DNA from: Apostichopus japonicus | Lineage: Eukaryota; Echinodermata; Holothuroidea; Aspidochirotida; Stichopodidae | Length of the DNA: 64,000 bases | Direction: 5' to 3' | NCBI RefSeq assembly: GCF_037975245.1 | Contig: NC_092561.1 | Coordinates: 8,554,001 to 8,618,000 of the forward strand | Shown here: positions 24,301 to 39,300 of the stretch, one piece after another | Layout of the letters: each line of letters starts with the position of its first letter | Numbering within the stretch: the first letter of the stretch is position 1 | Position numbers and translations under genes: made by a program | The notes under the pieces: model-generated | What the model was told of the DNA's origin: nothing | The model's database searches: none | The model's input: only the letters and a program-made list of their open reading frames with translations

Positions 24301-27300
24301 GACATTTAAAGGTAATCCGCTCTCTTTGTACTGTTTGACAAATTCAAGAACAGATTTGAACGATGCCAAGTCTAATGGCATAAACTGGAGCTTGAGTTCT
24401 GGAATTTCTTCTTCTGGTTCGGGCTATTAAAAAAAAATGAAATCGTTCATAAACCCCATAAATTGTAAAATTTTTAGAACAATTAGAGGGTTTTGACAGC
24501 AATATATTTTGGATCAAGGAAAAATACTATAGAGTTGCATATCATTGAAGAAAAAAAAAATTATATAGCATGAGCCAACTCCCCACGTTAACTCCATTGA
24601 TGTTGAACATTGCAGCATATATGAGTAAACTTACTGAACGTTGTGGAACAATCTATAATCGACAAATCAAAAGTGATGGCAGCATAACTTACTATTTGTT
24701 TATTTTTTTCCAAAGAACAATGAACTTCATAAATAGTAACTATTTCAGATGTTTTTATGAATAATAACAGTTGTTTTTCTGATATTTTATACGCCCCTAG
24801 ACTTAGATCTGATAATCCAAAACTTTTGACCGAGTGAATAGCATGGGCACCGACCGCACAAACCAAAAGGCACACAGTCGTATTTTTGTGGCAATACTTG
24901 GTCGCATTTTTCAGCGAAATGTTAGCATTTTTCTGGAAAGATGCATGCCATGAAAGGAGAAGGCAGTCAAGGATGCATATTTTAACAAATCCTGAACCTA
25001 TTAGCTCCTCTGGTCCTAAAATAAGCTCTTACCCTAAATTATTATTCAAACAAAAGCTCTGCTAACTTGCTATATCATCAGGTGATGCTAATTCTAACAT
25101 TTGTCATGAGTTTTCTTTGAAGACTAGGCTAGTCACAGAAGCACAAAATCTCTAAGGAAAGTGCATTTAAGGACTAAAACCCCCCCCCAAAACTCCCTGG
25201 TTTTGGGTATTTACATGCGGGGATACTTACCTGTCTAAACTCTACTATTGCACTTTCTCATATACTATACCTACAGTAACCCTACTAAATGGTATTATTT
25301 TAGCACTACCCTCCTCCCTCATACCTTGACCCTTCTCTGGGTCATAGTCCATCACCCCCTCCTCTTTATGGATCTAACATTCACAAAGTATAGAAGCATA
25401 TCCTTTTGATAATCTTGTCTCATTTGGAAATCCTACTTTTTGGGAGAATGTTTCTCTGGAGTGTGTTTTGGAATTATTGTTTTGGAGAACTCTCTCAATG
25501 CGCTTTCTGAGCACTGCGTAACCATCCTTTGACCTTTTCACATGTTTTTTCAATTGTAGGCTAGGGTTCATGGGAAGGTGCAATAGTAGAGTGTGGACAG
25601 GTAAGAGAGGAGCACAGTAAATGTAGATCAGTAAATATTCCTAAACTTACAGAACTTTCTTGAGGTACCTACAGAAATGCCTTATTAAGGTGTGAGTAGA
25701 ATTGGAAGAAAAAGAACATTGACCCCCAGGGGTGAAAGGGGATCCAGGTTGAAGATAGTATCTACTGGTATAAGCTGGTGGATCGGGATGTAGATGGATA
25801 GGAGACACAATAGAAATGGAGGAGTTAATTCGGGGGTAGGCACCATCTGCTACGAAAAGTGTCATCTAGGCACTATGCTAAGTTTCAAGGTTTTTGAAAC
25901 TAGCGGAACTTCTACGGTATCAAGTATATGTTGCTAAGAAAACTGGCAATACATCTTGAAATTAATTATGCATACACATGCATGGTTGGCAGGAGGTATT
26001 CAGTGGAAAAACCCATCTAGCTAACTTTAGAAACCAGAAATTGGGAGAAGGGGTCATATTCCATCAACTAAGGGTCCAATTTTTGTGACATTTATGTTTC
26101 CTGTATAGCACACAGAATAACTGGGTTAGGTTAATGTTTGCTTTTGGACAAACAAACAGTATTTTCTGAAGGCAAGAAAGTGATGAGATGGGGAAGAGAA
26201 AGTTTATACTATTGTGCTCGAACAATAACTTGTTACACATTTTAATGAAAGCAACTAGAACTCTATTTAATAATGCAAAATACTTATTGATCCTGGAGTG
26301 TCAATTTGGATAACTTTTGTAACGCTCTTTATCGTTAATGTGAAATAATATAAAAGACTTATTGATCCTGGAGTGTAATTTTGATAACTTTTGTAACATT
26401 TTTAACGTTCATTATTATCTTAATCTCATAAACTTTTAAATGTCTTAACCTGTATTTTTGATGTTCTGTATATTGTTATATTTTCATCCTATTTATAAAT
26501 TTCTCTGTAAATTTATACTGGAATAAAGAAATGAAATGTCCATACCTCTGCCTCTGCAGGGGCATCTCCATCCTCCTTGGCTCCTCCCTCAGCAGCAGCA
26601 GCAGAGGCAGCAGCTGGCTCCTCCTTTTCTCCTCCTTCTGCTGGTTTCTCCTCCTCCTTCTCCTCTGCTGGCTTATCTTCTCCTTCATCAGCCTTCTTCT
26701 CTTCTTCCTCTGCAGGTTTCTCTGTTTCTTCTGCTGCTGCTGGTTTTTCCTCTTCTTCGGCTGGCTTCTCTCCATCTTCCTTGGGTTTCTCTTCCTCGGT
26801 TTTATCGCCAGTCTCTTCTGCCTTCTCTGCGCCGTCTTCTTTCTTCTCTTCTGCGGCGGCCTGTAAAATTTTGAATTTTTTTTGAAATCTTGAAATGTTA
26901 ATATTGCAACTTACGTCAGATATTTGCATCAAATGTACAGAAGATGGATTCAAGTCAATATGTTGTACTATTTATATCACAAAAATGTATGATGACACCC
27001 CCCCACAAAAAAAAATTCTGAACTTCCCCTCTCTCATTCCTCCTGCCCTTGATCAAGAAATAAAGAACAAAATAAAATGAATTCTATTTCAAAAATTTCA
27101 TGCAGTTTCTCTGTCGAATTATACCAAGTATAAAAATAAGGAATGCCACTATACTGCCCAAAACTACATTGGTTTGGGATTTACGAGCAGTGCTAAGACG
27201 TTCCAGTGTGTAGGTAGTTAGGTACATGGGAAAGTGCACATGTGGAGTGGGAGACAGGTAAGAGAGGAGCGAAGTAAATAGGCCAGACTGATTTGTACTG

Positions 27301-30300
27301 CTTGGCAGTAAGACACCGTGTCAAAATCAAAATGCTGAATGACTCTGCAACCATGCTGGGCAGGACATCATTTCTTCTGTGCTCTGTAGTTTCACACAAT
27401 CGAACTGCTGATCTGTTAAGATAATCTCTATGTTTGTTTTCGATATATCGAGTCAGCCTTGTTTGCGGGGGATTTTGCAGCTGCTGTATCTTTTGACAAC
27501 ATTGCCTCCAGTTACCGATTATGTCTTATCGTTCACAAATAACACTATATTACATATTATCAAATTACATTAAAGGCAAACTTGAGCACAGAGCCACTGT
27601 CTCGCTCGGTATACTGTGAAAGAAATTCATACCGCTCATAAAATGGACCAAATAATCTGCAGTTCAGCTGAATCGGGTATCATGACGACTTTTCATCCAA
27701 AGTTGCATTTGATTAATATGCAAATGAGGCTGTGCCAAGGTATCAGCCAGTCGCGACAATTTTTTTTCCTTTTAGAACTTATAAATGCTGGTACTATGCC
27801 TAATCTCTTTATGCAATGCTTTCATGTTATATGCATCTAGGCGATCCTATTGACAGTATAAGAACATTTCCCAACCTTAATCTTACAGATATACGGTATA
27901 CAGGATATTTTTCATAACTGCTCATACTGTCAGTAAAAAAAGGTTTGCAACATGGCATGACCAAATCATAAAGAATTTGTCTCAACTGGGTGCTACAATA
28001 TTGTCCTACTATATATGTCTATGCATTGATCAGTCTTGAAAAGTAATTTTAGAATTTCTCCTGACACTTCTTCATATACTACTGTAATTCCTTGGTGGGA
28101 GACGTTACCATGGAAACAGAACCAAGTGATAAGATAGACCTTTGGACAACATAAATCTAACTACGAACTGTGTATAAATGGCTAAAAAATCTACACATTA
28201 CTCTATATATAACGGGTATGCTTATGCATGTCTAGAGCGAGATTTACTCTGCAGAGTCAATAAAATGTATCAGCTTTCTCGTAGCGCAATATCTTCACGA
28301 ACATTACTCGTTAGGTGAACTTTAGACTTATTGCCAAGAAACTTCACTTGGCGACTGATCAATTTGTCTACGCTAAAGCTCCATTTGAAGTCTCTACAAT
28401 AATTAAGGCAGGAATCAAACAGAAATCAGCGCTTGAGACGAACCGCAATTCGTGGAGAAAGTTTGCACCGACGAATTAAAAATATCTGCTGGTACTCATA
28501 ATCACATTTGTCAACATTAAACCACATTTTGATATCTGTATCTTCATAATTTATCCAGTGTTGCATGGCAATGGTGGTCAAAATTTGCTGTAAAACTCCA
28601 AACTTATCTATATTGTGCAGTTTTCTGCACAGCAACCATAGTATTTTATTAACAGACAAAACTGAGAGCTTTAAAAAATTGACGTACAAAGTTTTGAATG
28701 ATGCTATAAATTATTCCCTAGAGCTTAATGCTTTGGGAGTTTTATGTTAATCCACCAAATGCATGTGACATCAATTCCCAACTATGTTTTATTGAATGTG
28801 ATACTACCTGCAACTTTTGTCACAAAACAACAGACCTGGATATTGTGTATGATCAGCTGGATGTCTTGGTTAACTTGACTTGCAAATATAAGAAAATAAC
28901 AACAAGAGAGTACTGTATTATCACTTGATTATCCTTACAAATCATCCACTTGTACAATATACAACCAAAGTTGCAAAGTAACAAAATAGAGCTCGTGCCA
29001 GACAATCCCCCCCCCCCCAAGCTACTGTATAAAAGGACAAAGGAGATACGTTTTAAATATATGCTTGCGCGTAATATGAAAAGGTCAAAGGTTATACAGT
29101 ACCTTGGCTGCTGCCTCTTCTGTTTTAGCTAGTGCAGCTTGTTTTGCTTCTTCCTTTTGTTTCCTAGCTTCTTCCTTCTTCTTCTCCTGCTCCTCCTTGG
29201 CGGCCGCTGCCTCCTTCTGCTGCTTCTCCCTTTCAGCGGCGTCCTTCGCCGCTTTCCTCTTGGCTCTTACTTCCTGTCGATTTTCCTCTTGCATCTGGTC
29301 GATTGCCTGCATCGAAAGAAGAAACGAAGTCAGAGCAAGACTAAACAATAATAAAGTCCTAAATCGTAGTCGAGTAATTGTCTGACCGAAACTGTGTTAT
29401 TTTTTCTTTTTTGCATATTTCACTAATTCAGTATTTTACTACCTGTAGCTGCACCTCTCAAATCAATATGTAGTTATTCTTGTTCCCCTCACTGGCAAAC
29501 TGTCGTTATATGTTAAACCTCTTTACCTTATCTTCTCCCATATTTCCTTCATGCACCCTTCCTACAACCTCCCATTCCATCTTACAGTACCAGACATATA
29601 TACAGTAGCTCCTCCCATCACACCCCACATACAACAAGATGGCTACTTAGATGTATTTTAGATCCTCCTGCAAGCAGGAACTCGCGAAGAAGCCATCATT
29701 GGCTCATCAACGCCGCAAGCTGACCGAAGTCAGTCTCTTACATTCATATTTAACGTCCATGATTATGAATTGTCAACAACTCTGTAACTGGACGACATAC
29801 ATTAATCTTGGAGTGACTAAAACTAGGGACCTTATGACACCGGTGTTAACCACCGAGCTAACATTCCTTATAGAAAGTAATGACATGATAGCTATCTCAG
29901 TCATAGACATATATGAGACCTGGAACACTTGAAGACAGGTGGGGATAGGGGAGGGGAACTGGGGGGGAGGGACACAAAGTGTAAATGAGATGAATGTGTA
30001 GCCATGAGGCCAGGATTAAATGCCAAAATGTATTTCACAACCTTATGTGAATGGTATGACCCAAACAGGGGACAACTTGTACAAAGAGTGGCAACCATTT
30101 CTACAACTTGTCTATTGTCCTGTCCGTATTTCGTAGGACGTGTACACAGTACTTATTTAGTAGAAGAGAACTGAAATTTACACACATTACAGTATATGCT
30201 GTATGTGTACTAGTAAGTAAGCCCTGCAGTATATACAGTATGTAAGAGCACAATATGTACAGTATTACAGTAGCAGCCTGGGCTACATTTAATGAAGGTC

Positions 30301-33300
30301 CTTGTTCCTTAGATTCTCTCTTGCTGTACATACACCCAGGCCTACAGAGAACTTTACAATTCTATCCAATTGCTTAAAAAAAAGAAATCACCCGATAGAA
30401 TGCTGGCACCAAAACTTGCATTTTCCTTGAAATTAATACAAAAGTAACCTTAAGTTTGCACTGGCCGAAAAATTATGCATTTGGCACGGAGCCAGTAAAC
30501 ATACTGTACACACAGGAATAATCTTAATGCGAGCGCCTGCCACCTGACACATGTAGTAAAAACATTTTGATTCTTCCTGTAGAAGGAAGGAACATTTTCC
30601 AAAACTGATTCAAAATTGTCCTTATTAATACGCTTTTCTTGAACTTGTGAATAAGTTTTTAAGTTTAATGGTTCAAAGGTTGTTTGAAGTACTCAAGGTT
30701 TGCGCGATCTTAAAAATACTCTTGTTATTTACAATATCACATGTAGAAATAGTATATTTTCCGACCCTTTACTAAGCTCTGAAGCTACGATTGGGAGTGA
30801 CCTTCTCCAAATCGGCTTACAATTTCACTGTACTACATGCATGCTGAGTGAATGTACTTTTACTAATTTGACATTATTAAGCATCTCCAATATATTACCA
30901 TAAAACGTAACAGTACTACTGTACATTATATTAAATGCAGACATCCATCAAGCTGAAAAACAAACATTATAAATTGATTTCCATCTGTCTCCACCTGACT
31001 ATCATGGCAACATATAGAGTTGCATTACAATGTGTACTTTAAGAAATTTGGAAACCTCTTACTGAGAGATAAAAACATCTGGTCTTCTTTTTAATAGTAA
31101 CTGTACTAATTGAACCGATCTATTAAAGAGCAGCTTCTTACATTTCAACACTTAACGTATAATTCTCTGGTTACCAATGCGCCCTGAAACTCTGTCTTAT
31201 TTTGCAATTATCATGTAACAAGAAAAAGGTATATTTCAAATGTCATAAAATTTTAGACATTTCCAATTCATGCTTCGAGACGAACAGTTTGTTGACAAAC
31301 CGTAGGAAAACTGCATATGTATCTCTAAGAATTGAAATTACGATGAGAAAACATTGAAACAAATCTAGATTTTGTGTCATTTTCTTTCAGAATGGTAGAT
31401 TTGGAAGTGAGAGCGCAGTGCTCAAAGGTTCCAATGTGTAGTTTTAGGTAGATGGGAAATTGAAGATGTGGAGTGAGAGACAGGTAAGAGAGGAACGAAG
31501 TATGTATGTATGTGTGTATGCATGTATGTGTGCGTTTGTTTTTTAATCTGATCGAGGACTTGAACAAAAGGGTCCTCTGTTGTAATTTCTAAAGAATCAC
31601 CACGTCCTCGGAAGAATTCTATTGTATGGGGTATTGTTAAGGTTAGGGTACGTGGATTTGAACAATGGAAAATACAATGGGGTCCTCGGTTGGAATGTAA
31701 TACAAGCATGTGTGTGTATGTGTGTATGTATTTTAGATCCTCCTGCAAGCAGGAACTCGCGAAGACGCCGTCATTGGCTTATCAAAGCCGCAAGCTGACC
31801 AAAGTCAGTCTCTTTAAGCGTCCATGATTATGAATTGTCAATTGTCAACAACTCTGTAACTGGACGACATACATTAATCTTGGAGTGACTCGAACTCGGG
31901 AACTTATCATTGAAAGCCACCGGCGTTAACCACTGAGCTAACACTCCTAAGTAAAATGCATTTATATCAAAGATCAAAATGTTAAAACGACCAAATGCAA
32001 TGTAATTATTATATATGTCTACTACATACAGTGTATACATACACACACATACAGTAAACACTTGAGTAGAAATTAAGTACAGTACTAAATTTGCCAATCA
32101 GAATAACAATAGTGTACAGTATGTACAGTGTCTTTTGTCTGACAGAGTACATTGCTGATCAACTACTCCATTTTTCATGAGCTTAAAAATAACAAGTTCA
32201 CACAAATTTTATGGCAGACATAAAATTTATTCCAAAGACTCCTTGAATTCTCTTTTGCGCTGAACAGCATCATTTTCAGTTGGCAGATTTCACATGTATT
32301 CCTCTACTGCCTGACGATGAGTTTGCCGCATCCAAAATGCTGAGAGCAAACGAGTATCAGCTTATGAGTTTTGTCACCTTTCAACATGTTTATCGGTCAG
32401 ATTGCAGCCCGGTGGTTTAGTTGTGAATACAGATTGTCCAATGATTGATCGAGGTCTGAAAATACTGAATATTTTGTGCAGAGGTGTCAGCTACAGATTT
32501 TTCTATTTGGATACAGAGAGATCCTCATTGAGAGGAAAGGGATGGTTATATTAGAATGGTTTGGTAAGAAACAGAGCTGTGCGTCGGATGCATGTATTTG
32601 CACATTTAACCACGGGACCAAGTAGACTGTTAACTTGGGCAAGTTTTGTTTAAAGGGATATTCTGGGAGCAGTGGCGGAGCTAGGGGTATTGGGCAGGAG
32701 GGATGAGAATGTTCTGTAGGGGCACTTTCGACACTATCTAAGCGGAGCGCCACCACTGGTTGGCGCGTAGCATACAGAAAATTTTTGAGTAAAGATACTC
32801 CCTAGATCGCCAGAAATGACCCTTTCCGGGCCTGGCTAATTTGCAGATAAACGAAGAATAAATAGGTGTCATCGCCAAATTACACCAACAAAATGTGACA
32901 TATATCAATAAGTAGATGAGAGCACAATAAAAAAGTCAATAATCTAGAAAATTAAAGTAAAAAGTGGTAAAGAGCTGAAAAGGGCGCCAGCAGTCCATTT
33001 GAGTTCGTCAGGGGGGGCATCCACCCCCCCCCCCCTGACTGTATGGACGCTCCGCCAGTCTGGGAGAGGATGTAATAGAAAGAGAAAGATATTCCACAAT
33101 ATTAGCTGAAAAATGCATCTCAATATCCCCCCCCCCCCTCCCTACTTGAGATATAGTTGATTTAATGTATTTCCAAATCGCTATTAAAGCCTTCTCTTTC
33201 CAGACAGTGGATCACAATAGGTTTTCTGTGTTGTTATTGTGGCAGATGTTCATCAAAACCATTTTACTTTCCTGTTATAATAATTTTTTGTTGATTTATC

Positions 33301-36300
33301 CTTGAAACGTGATTCAAAATTTGTAATATCTTGTTGAATACCAAATAGATGCTACACGAGGATGTGGGCTTGACCGTAAGATGCAGAAAAATTCTAGCAC
33401 GTTTTTTAAGCAATCAATTCCAGCTAACAAAATTTTCCTTCATGAAACGGTACACTGGTCATTGGAGATGACTGAATAAGGTCTAAACAAACCCAGCGAT
33501 CATGTTTAACCAAAATGACAGCAACAGTTAATTGTGAAGAACAACTCTATGAAACAAATCTTGCTATATAATCTTATGAATTGAGAACTTTGCATTTGTG
33601 TCAATGTGTGATGTCATAGCCTTTTAGTGCCACTAGGCAAAAAAAGGTAGATACCTGTAGATGACATATTTCTGTCTTTCTCTTCATTTTCTTTCATTTT
33701 ATAGTAGTCACAATACACCATTGTTAGTACAAGCCTTCTTATGTTGTAAAACGGCATAATTTGATACTTCACAGATACCCAGGGCTATGTAACTTGAACT
33801 TTTGAGGTTCTGATTGAGTTCTATTACTCTTGCTGGAAAAAAAAAAAACTGGCTCGATTTTTTTCTTTATTGATAACTCACCTTTTTGGCTTTCTCTTCT
33901 GACCGGCAGGCCATTATCACTCTTCCTCCAAGTTGGGCAATTTTTTTGGAGGTATGGTACCCAATTCCTGGGGGAAAATTGATTCAAAAACACAAAAATT
34001 TATATTTAAACAAATCTTGCTCAATCTGGCTGATAGGAGCCCTACAAACAATATAGTTGAAAGAGCTGTGAAACTATATTAAACATAACAGGCAGAAATA
34101 CTCTCCAACAGGTTTCTTGATGTGCTCTTTCAAAATCTCAAAAGAATGGGGGGGGTGGTGGAATGGGGGGTGGAATGGGGGAGGGGAAGGAGAAGGATGG
34201 GAAGTGCGTGGGAAGTGAGGGAAGGGAAATAGGGGATGGGGATGGGAAGTAGGGGAGGTGAGGAAGAATGTATACCAATTTGTGTATACCCAATATACTG
34301 TAGACTATATATACTGTATCGCTCATACTGTATTAAAAATATACTGGTCTCCTAATTTTTTTTATAATTTCTATGTGATACCCACAACTTTACTGCAAAA
34401 GCAACGAAACTCAATTGCGTATTCTCTGTTGTACTTCAGTTTGCACTTTTCCACAGAAACCGAACCTACCAAATTGGCACCATGTTTTAGCACTGCATGT
34501 GCCCCGTTAACCCCACAGAGCTACTGCAGTGCTAAAACATTCCAATGTGCAGTTAGGTAGATGGGAAAGTGCAGATGTGGAGTGAGAGATAGGTAAGAGA
34601 GGAACAAAGTATTAAATCTCCTAGTTTGTCACTTTCTTTCTTCCTTCCTTCGGAGTCAACCATTTAAAAGTTAACCCATGACTGTAAACTGTGTTCTTCA
34701 GACATTTTTTGGATTTGAGAAGATCCACTTTTTATACAAAAGGGACCGTTTTTCTAATTTTGTCAAATTTCTCTCTCTTTTTCTTTACAACTAGAGTACT
34801 GTTTGTCATTTGCTACACACCGACAGCAAAATAATAACAGAACTGAAATCATGGGCTGAACTGAAGCACTTGCAATATAAGGGGGTGGATTGACAGGATA
34901 AATTATTGAACATCACCAAAGGTACATCATCTATAGGTACGTACAATACAGGTTATACTGTATGACCGATACAGGCAAACAACTTTAGAGTGCATAATTG
35001 AATCAAATATATTCGATTGAGAAGCACAGCTTGAAAGAACTTGTTTTCTGGGTGTTGTCACAACATCAACAAATACCTCCACTAGTTCAAACAAGTTTGT
35101 GACAAACACCTACAGTAAATGATTTTTATCTCTTTTCCTGTGGCCCTTAGACTCAAATCTGAAGATCTCTTAATCTGTGTAGTTGTCAAATACAAGCAAA
35201 TGCCAATGTTGTATGCACAACACACAAACACGGACAGACAAATTATGAAAGGTCACTAAAGATGCGACGGGGAACCAAGTTTCAAAAAGAGAATTTTAGG
35301 TAGACGCAAACTTTTTCCCATAGCTGATATGTGCTTTACACAACCTGCATCCCCCTCTCCCCCCTCCCCCCATCCTAAAAATAGACCTACAGTAATTTTT
35401 ACATGATTTTTACAGGATTTACTGTAGGAGTTTTGTTATAAAGACTTGTAGCATGCGTCAAATATTTACCGCTATTGCATTTATGTGTCACTGCCAATGA
35501 ACTTTATAGCCAAGTATCTTTAACAGTACTTTCTATACTTCCTGTGTCATAGTAGGTACTACATGTTTCCGTGTTGTAGAGTGATGTATATATACTACTA
35601 TACTTACATCTACTGTTATGCTGCACAGTTCATTGCACAATTAAATATGCTCGACTTCTTTCTAGTTTCATTTAAAATTTTACCTTTGATTATGAGTGCA
35701 ATAGTGCAAATATTTCATGAGTTGATAAAGGGAATGTTCCATTCAACGCGGCGCAGGAAGAGGTGATGGACGATGACCTGAAGGAGGGTCAAGGTGGGGT
35801 GGGGAAGGGGGTGAGGGGCGTAGTGCTAAAATAATACCATTTATTAGGGCTAGGTATACAGTATGAGAAGGTGCAACAGGTAAGAGAGGATCACAGTAAA
35901 TACACAGGGTGGGCAACCTTTTTGATTTGGGGTCCAAATTTAAGAAGTCTGGTACCCTGCTGGGCCAGAACATCATTAAAACTGGTTTCCAATGAGCAAC
36001 CAACCAACCAACCCTTCCCACCTCCCCCCCCCCTCCCTCCCACATATTAACTGGGAAGTTTCACTTATCAGATTTATGAATGGAAACAAAAATGAAATAC
36101 AAATGTCAGAAACGCAAATTATGAAAGTTAGTGCGCCTTCTGATTGTTGGTAACTGTATTTTGACATAAAATTGCCATTAACAACTCGTAAAACACTTAC
36201 GAGTATTCAAAACCTAACCTGAAAACCAGGAAGTGGAAAAAGGGCTCCAAAACACAATGAATGAATTTTAATTTTTTTTTTTTGGTATCCTTTTTTGTGT

Positions 36301-39300
36301 GCAAATTCCATAAGGTCTGACCAGTCAAGTGGTTCCGTGACGGGTTTGGCCCACAGGCCACAGGTCGCCCGCCCTGCATTACAACAAGAGGAACTATACT
36401 GTAGGCTGTGATCAAGACGTGGGTCGGTGAGAGTGCAGTGCTAAATGCACTATCAATTTTGCATTTTCAGGTTAAGTATAAATTGGAAAGTGTATCTTCT
36501 GTGTAGGAAGAGGTTTAAATGTTAAGGTTATGAAGTTAATATAGTACTGTGTTGTGCACTGCAATGTACAGACTACCTGTACCAAATAAGAACCTTGAAA
36601 CTATAATGGTTTCTCCATATAGTTCTACACATGTATGGCTGACCAACTGCAATTTTTCAACCACCTTCCCTCCTTTTTTGTTTATTTCTTTTCACTCTGA
36701 ATACACATGTCATAAATAGCTTAATCCATACAGTATAGCTAGCTAAATAGCTTAATCCCTGCTGTATAGCTAGCTAAATGGCTTGATCCCTGTTGTAGCT
36801 AGCTAACTGATTATACTTCAGAAAAGATAGGTCATGGTCGAATTTCTGACTAGGCCATGGCCACAGTAAGTACGGTGAGTGTTTTGTCTTTCTTATAACC
36901 ACCAGCTAAAAACAAACATATACAGTGCAGCAGCCCCATAAAATTTTATTTTGTCTCAAGTTTGTTTGTGTTACATGGATCTTGTCAATATTTCCTTAAA
37001 CAAGTAAACATGTACAGTATCAGTTAACTGGTCTCATTATCCCCACCGTTTGACCTGTAAAGAATTTGCAGATTCACAACACCCATGTGACATATTAAAC
37101 CATTTATTAAAATCTGTTTAGAATCTTTTGAAAATTAATCCTCCAGACGTAATTTTAAAAGCTGACCAACATCAGGACCTGAAATTCAGGCTGTTACTGG
37201 ATAAATGGCAGCGGAATTTGCCTTTACCAGCGAGGGCACCAGACGGCGTTTTGCCAGTATTTATTAAGAATAAGAACACATGGGGCTAAAGTCGGTTGCA
37301 AACTCAAGTCAATTGGCGTGATTTTCTGTACCTAATGCAGAATGTTCTGAATGTTACCTAATGCAGAAATCCCAAAGGATGTATAGAAGGTAAAAATCCA
37401 ATGTATTCCGGGCAATTTCCGTAAGATTTTGTATCCACTACGAAAACGCATGTGTAAACACTTTGGATGGTAGAATGAGAAGGAAGGGCAACGACCGGAG
37501 GAGCCGGTCACTGAGGGTGCACAGTGTTAAAAGATTACCAGGGCATACTAGACACGGTAGAATGAGGTGCCAAGGTTGTGAGGAGACACGTAAGCGAGGA
37601 GCGAAGTAAATTTAGCCAGTTACCCTTTTCAGGCATCATAGGCACTAGATATTTAAGGGCTTTTTTGCATCGATTTGTTATTTTTTTTTTTTTAAGTTAT
37701 ATTTGTTTTATTGTAATCTTTAATGAGGGTAGTCCTGCTCAGTGCAGAAGCACTACTTTCCAGAGGAGCCCTGGGCCACTAATTCCAGATAATAAGATTA
37801 AAGTCTTACCAGGTTTTTACCACCTCTCTTCTATCATGACACAGGGAGTCCAGAGAGTGCTAATACAGTACGTTGGTTGCGAGGAGACAGGTAAGCAAGT
37901 ATGTAAACATAACATCCCAAAATAATGCAGATCGGAAAGTACAGTAGGTCCAAAGAATGAAGATGAAAGTCAGCCGTTTTGAATATTTGGAATATGATTA
38001 CAATCGTTAAAATTTGCAACTTTAAAAGTTAACTATTAACAATCATACTTAACCTTGACAAAAAGGTTGGAATGTGCAATTAGTTTGATAAGTTGAAATT
38101 GTTAATTGTTAATTTCTAGTAACATGGTGGATGAGTGTGACACACTGTGGGTTCAATATGTACTGAAGGCTTGTAACTATCAAAGTTTCTGTGTCAAATA
38201 AATATCTGTAATCCTCCCCATATTTAGCTTTTGCTATGTTAAGAGTATGACACATCACCTAAGATATATTTTACATATTTTGTCAAACATTTGATGAAAC
38301 TGGAGGTAATTTTCAGTAGAAATGTCTTTGCTAATGATGATATAATCTTTTGAAGTTTGAACTGCAATGAAATGACCTCCATTTTATTCCGATATTAGAC
38401 AGCTATAATGCCTTGTATACATTAACTAAATGTTAGCTCAGACTGATCTATACATGTGTACACAACTTGTACATAAACCAGATATATTTACAACATACTG
38501 TACTGTAGGTCTACCACTGTAAATTATACCAGACCTATGTAAATTATTCATTATTTCAACTCAAATGTCACTGATTAATTATTTACAACTCTGACATTTC
38601 AGCAAAAAAGTTTTAAAGATAATTTAAGTAAAGTATTTAAGCCATTGCAGAATTTACTGTACATAGTAGGTCATAGTACTATACTCATTTACAACATACA
38701 CATTATGATTCGGCATATAAGACTGGTTGTGTACATAATGACACACAGGGCTGGTACTATGTATATGAATTAACTCATTTCATTGCACAACGTATTTACA
38801 CATTATATTATCTACATACGTTTTAACATGTATGTACAGTGCCATCTGCTCCACATTTCTGTGGTTTTATCAAACCTTTGTCTGAGTCACAATCTGGATT
38901 TAGATTCTTTACATTTCTCCTTTCATCAGAGTTTCCAATGATCATCAATAAATATTGCATACTTGCTCATCAAACATTTACGAATATGTAGCATTCCATT
39001 CCTCCACTCATGGTGCACTTAACCGAATAAAGTGGTACATTATGATGCTGAACTGAGCCCAACATTACAATTTTCGATGCATCAGTCCTTTGCCATGTAT
39101 GCAACTTGGCTATTAATGATTCATTATCGTCTCAAGGCAACTCAACTTAAACACTGTTGTGTTAAACCTGTTCGCTGTGACTTGCAATGAAAATTAAACG
39201 TACTTCAGTAAATTCTCAACAAGTAATTAAAAATTATCAGCGGATACTGTGATGATTAAACTGATACAGTATGTAAAATGCAGGCATACTGTATAGCATG

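Noticed and set aside
26531..26885. Several plus-strand open frames of about 100 residues rich in Ser, Leu and Pro
   Set aside because: They are antisense shadows of SDR exon 4, whose GAG/GAA-rich codons leave the opposite strand open in all frames.
31885..31949. tRNA gene
   Set aside because: Box A and box B are present, but the sequence does not fold into a full cloverleaf with a matching acceptor stem and is fused to a SINE body shared by other copies. The heads at 40680, 49450 and 52780 are rejected for the same reason.
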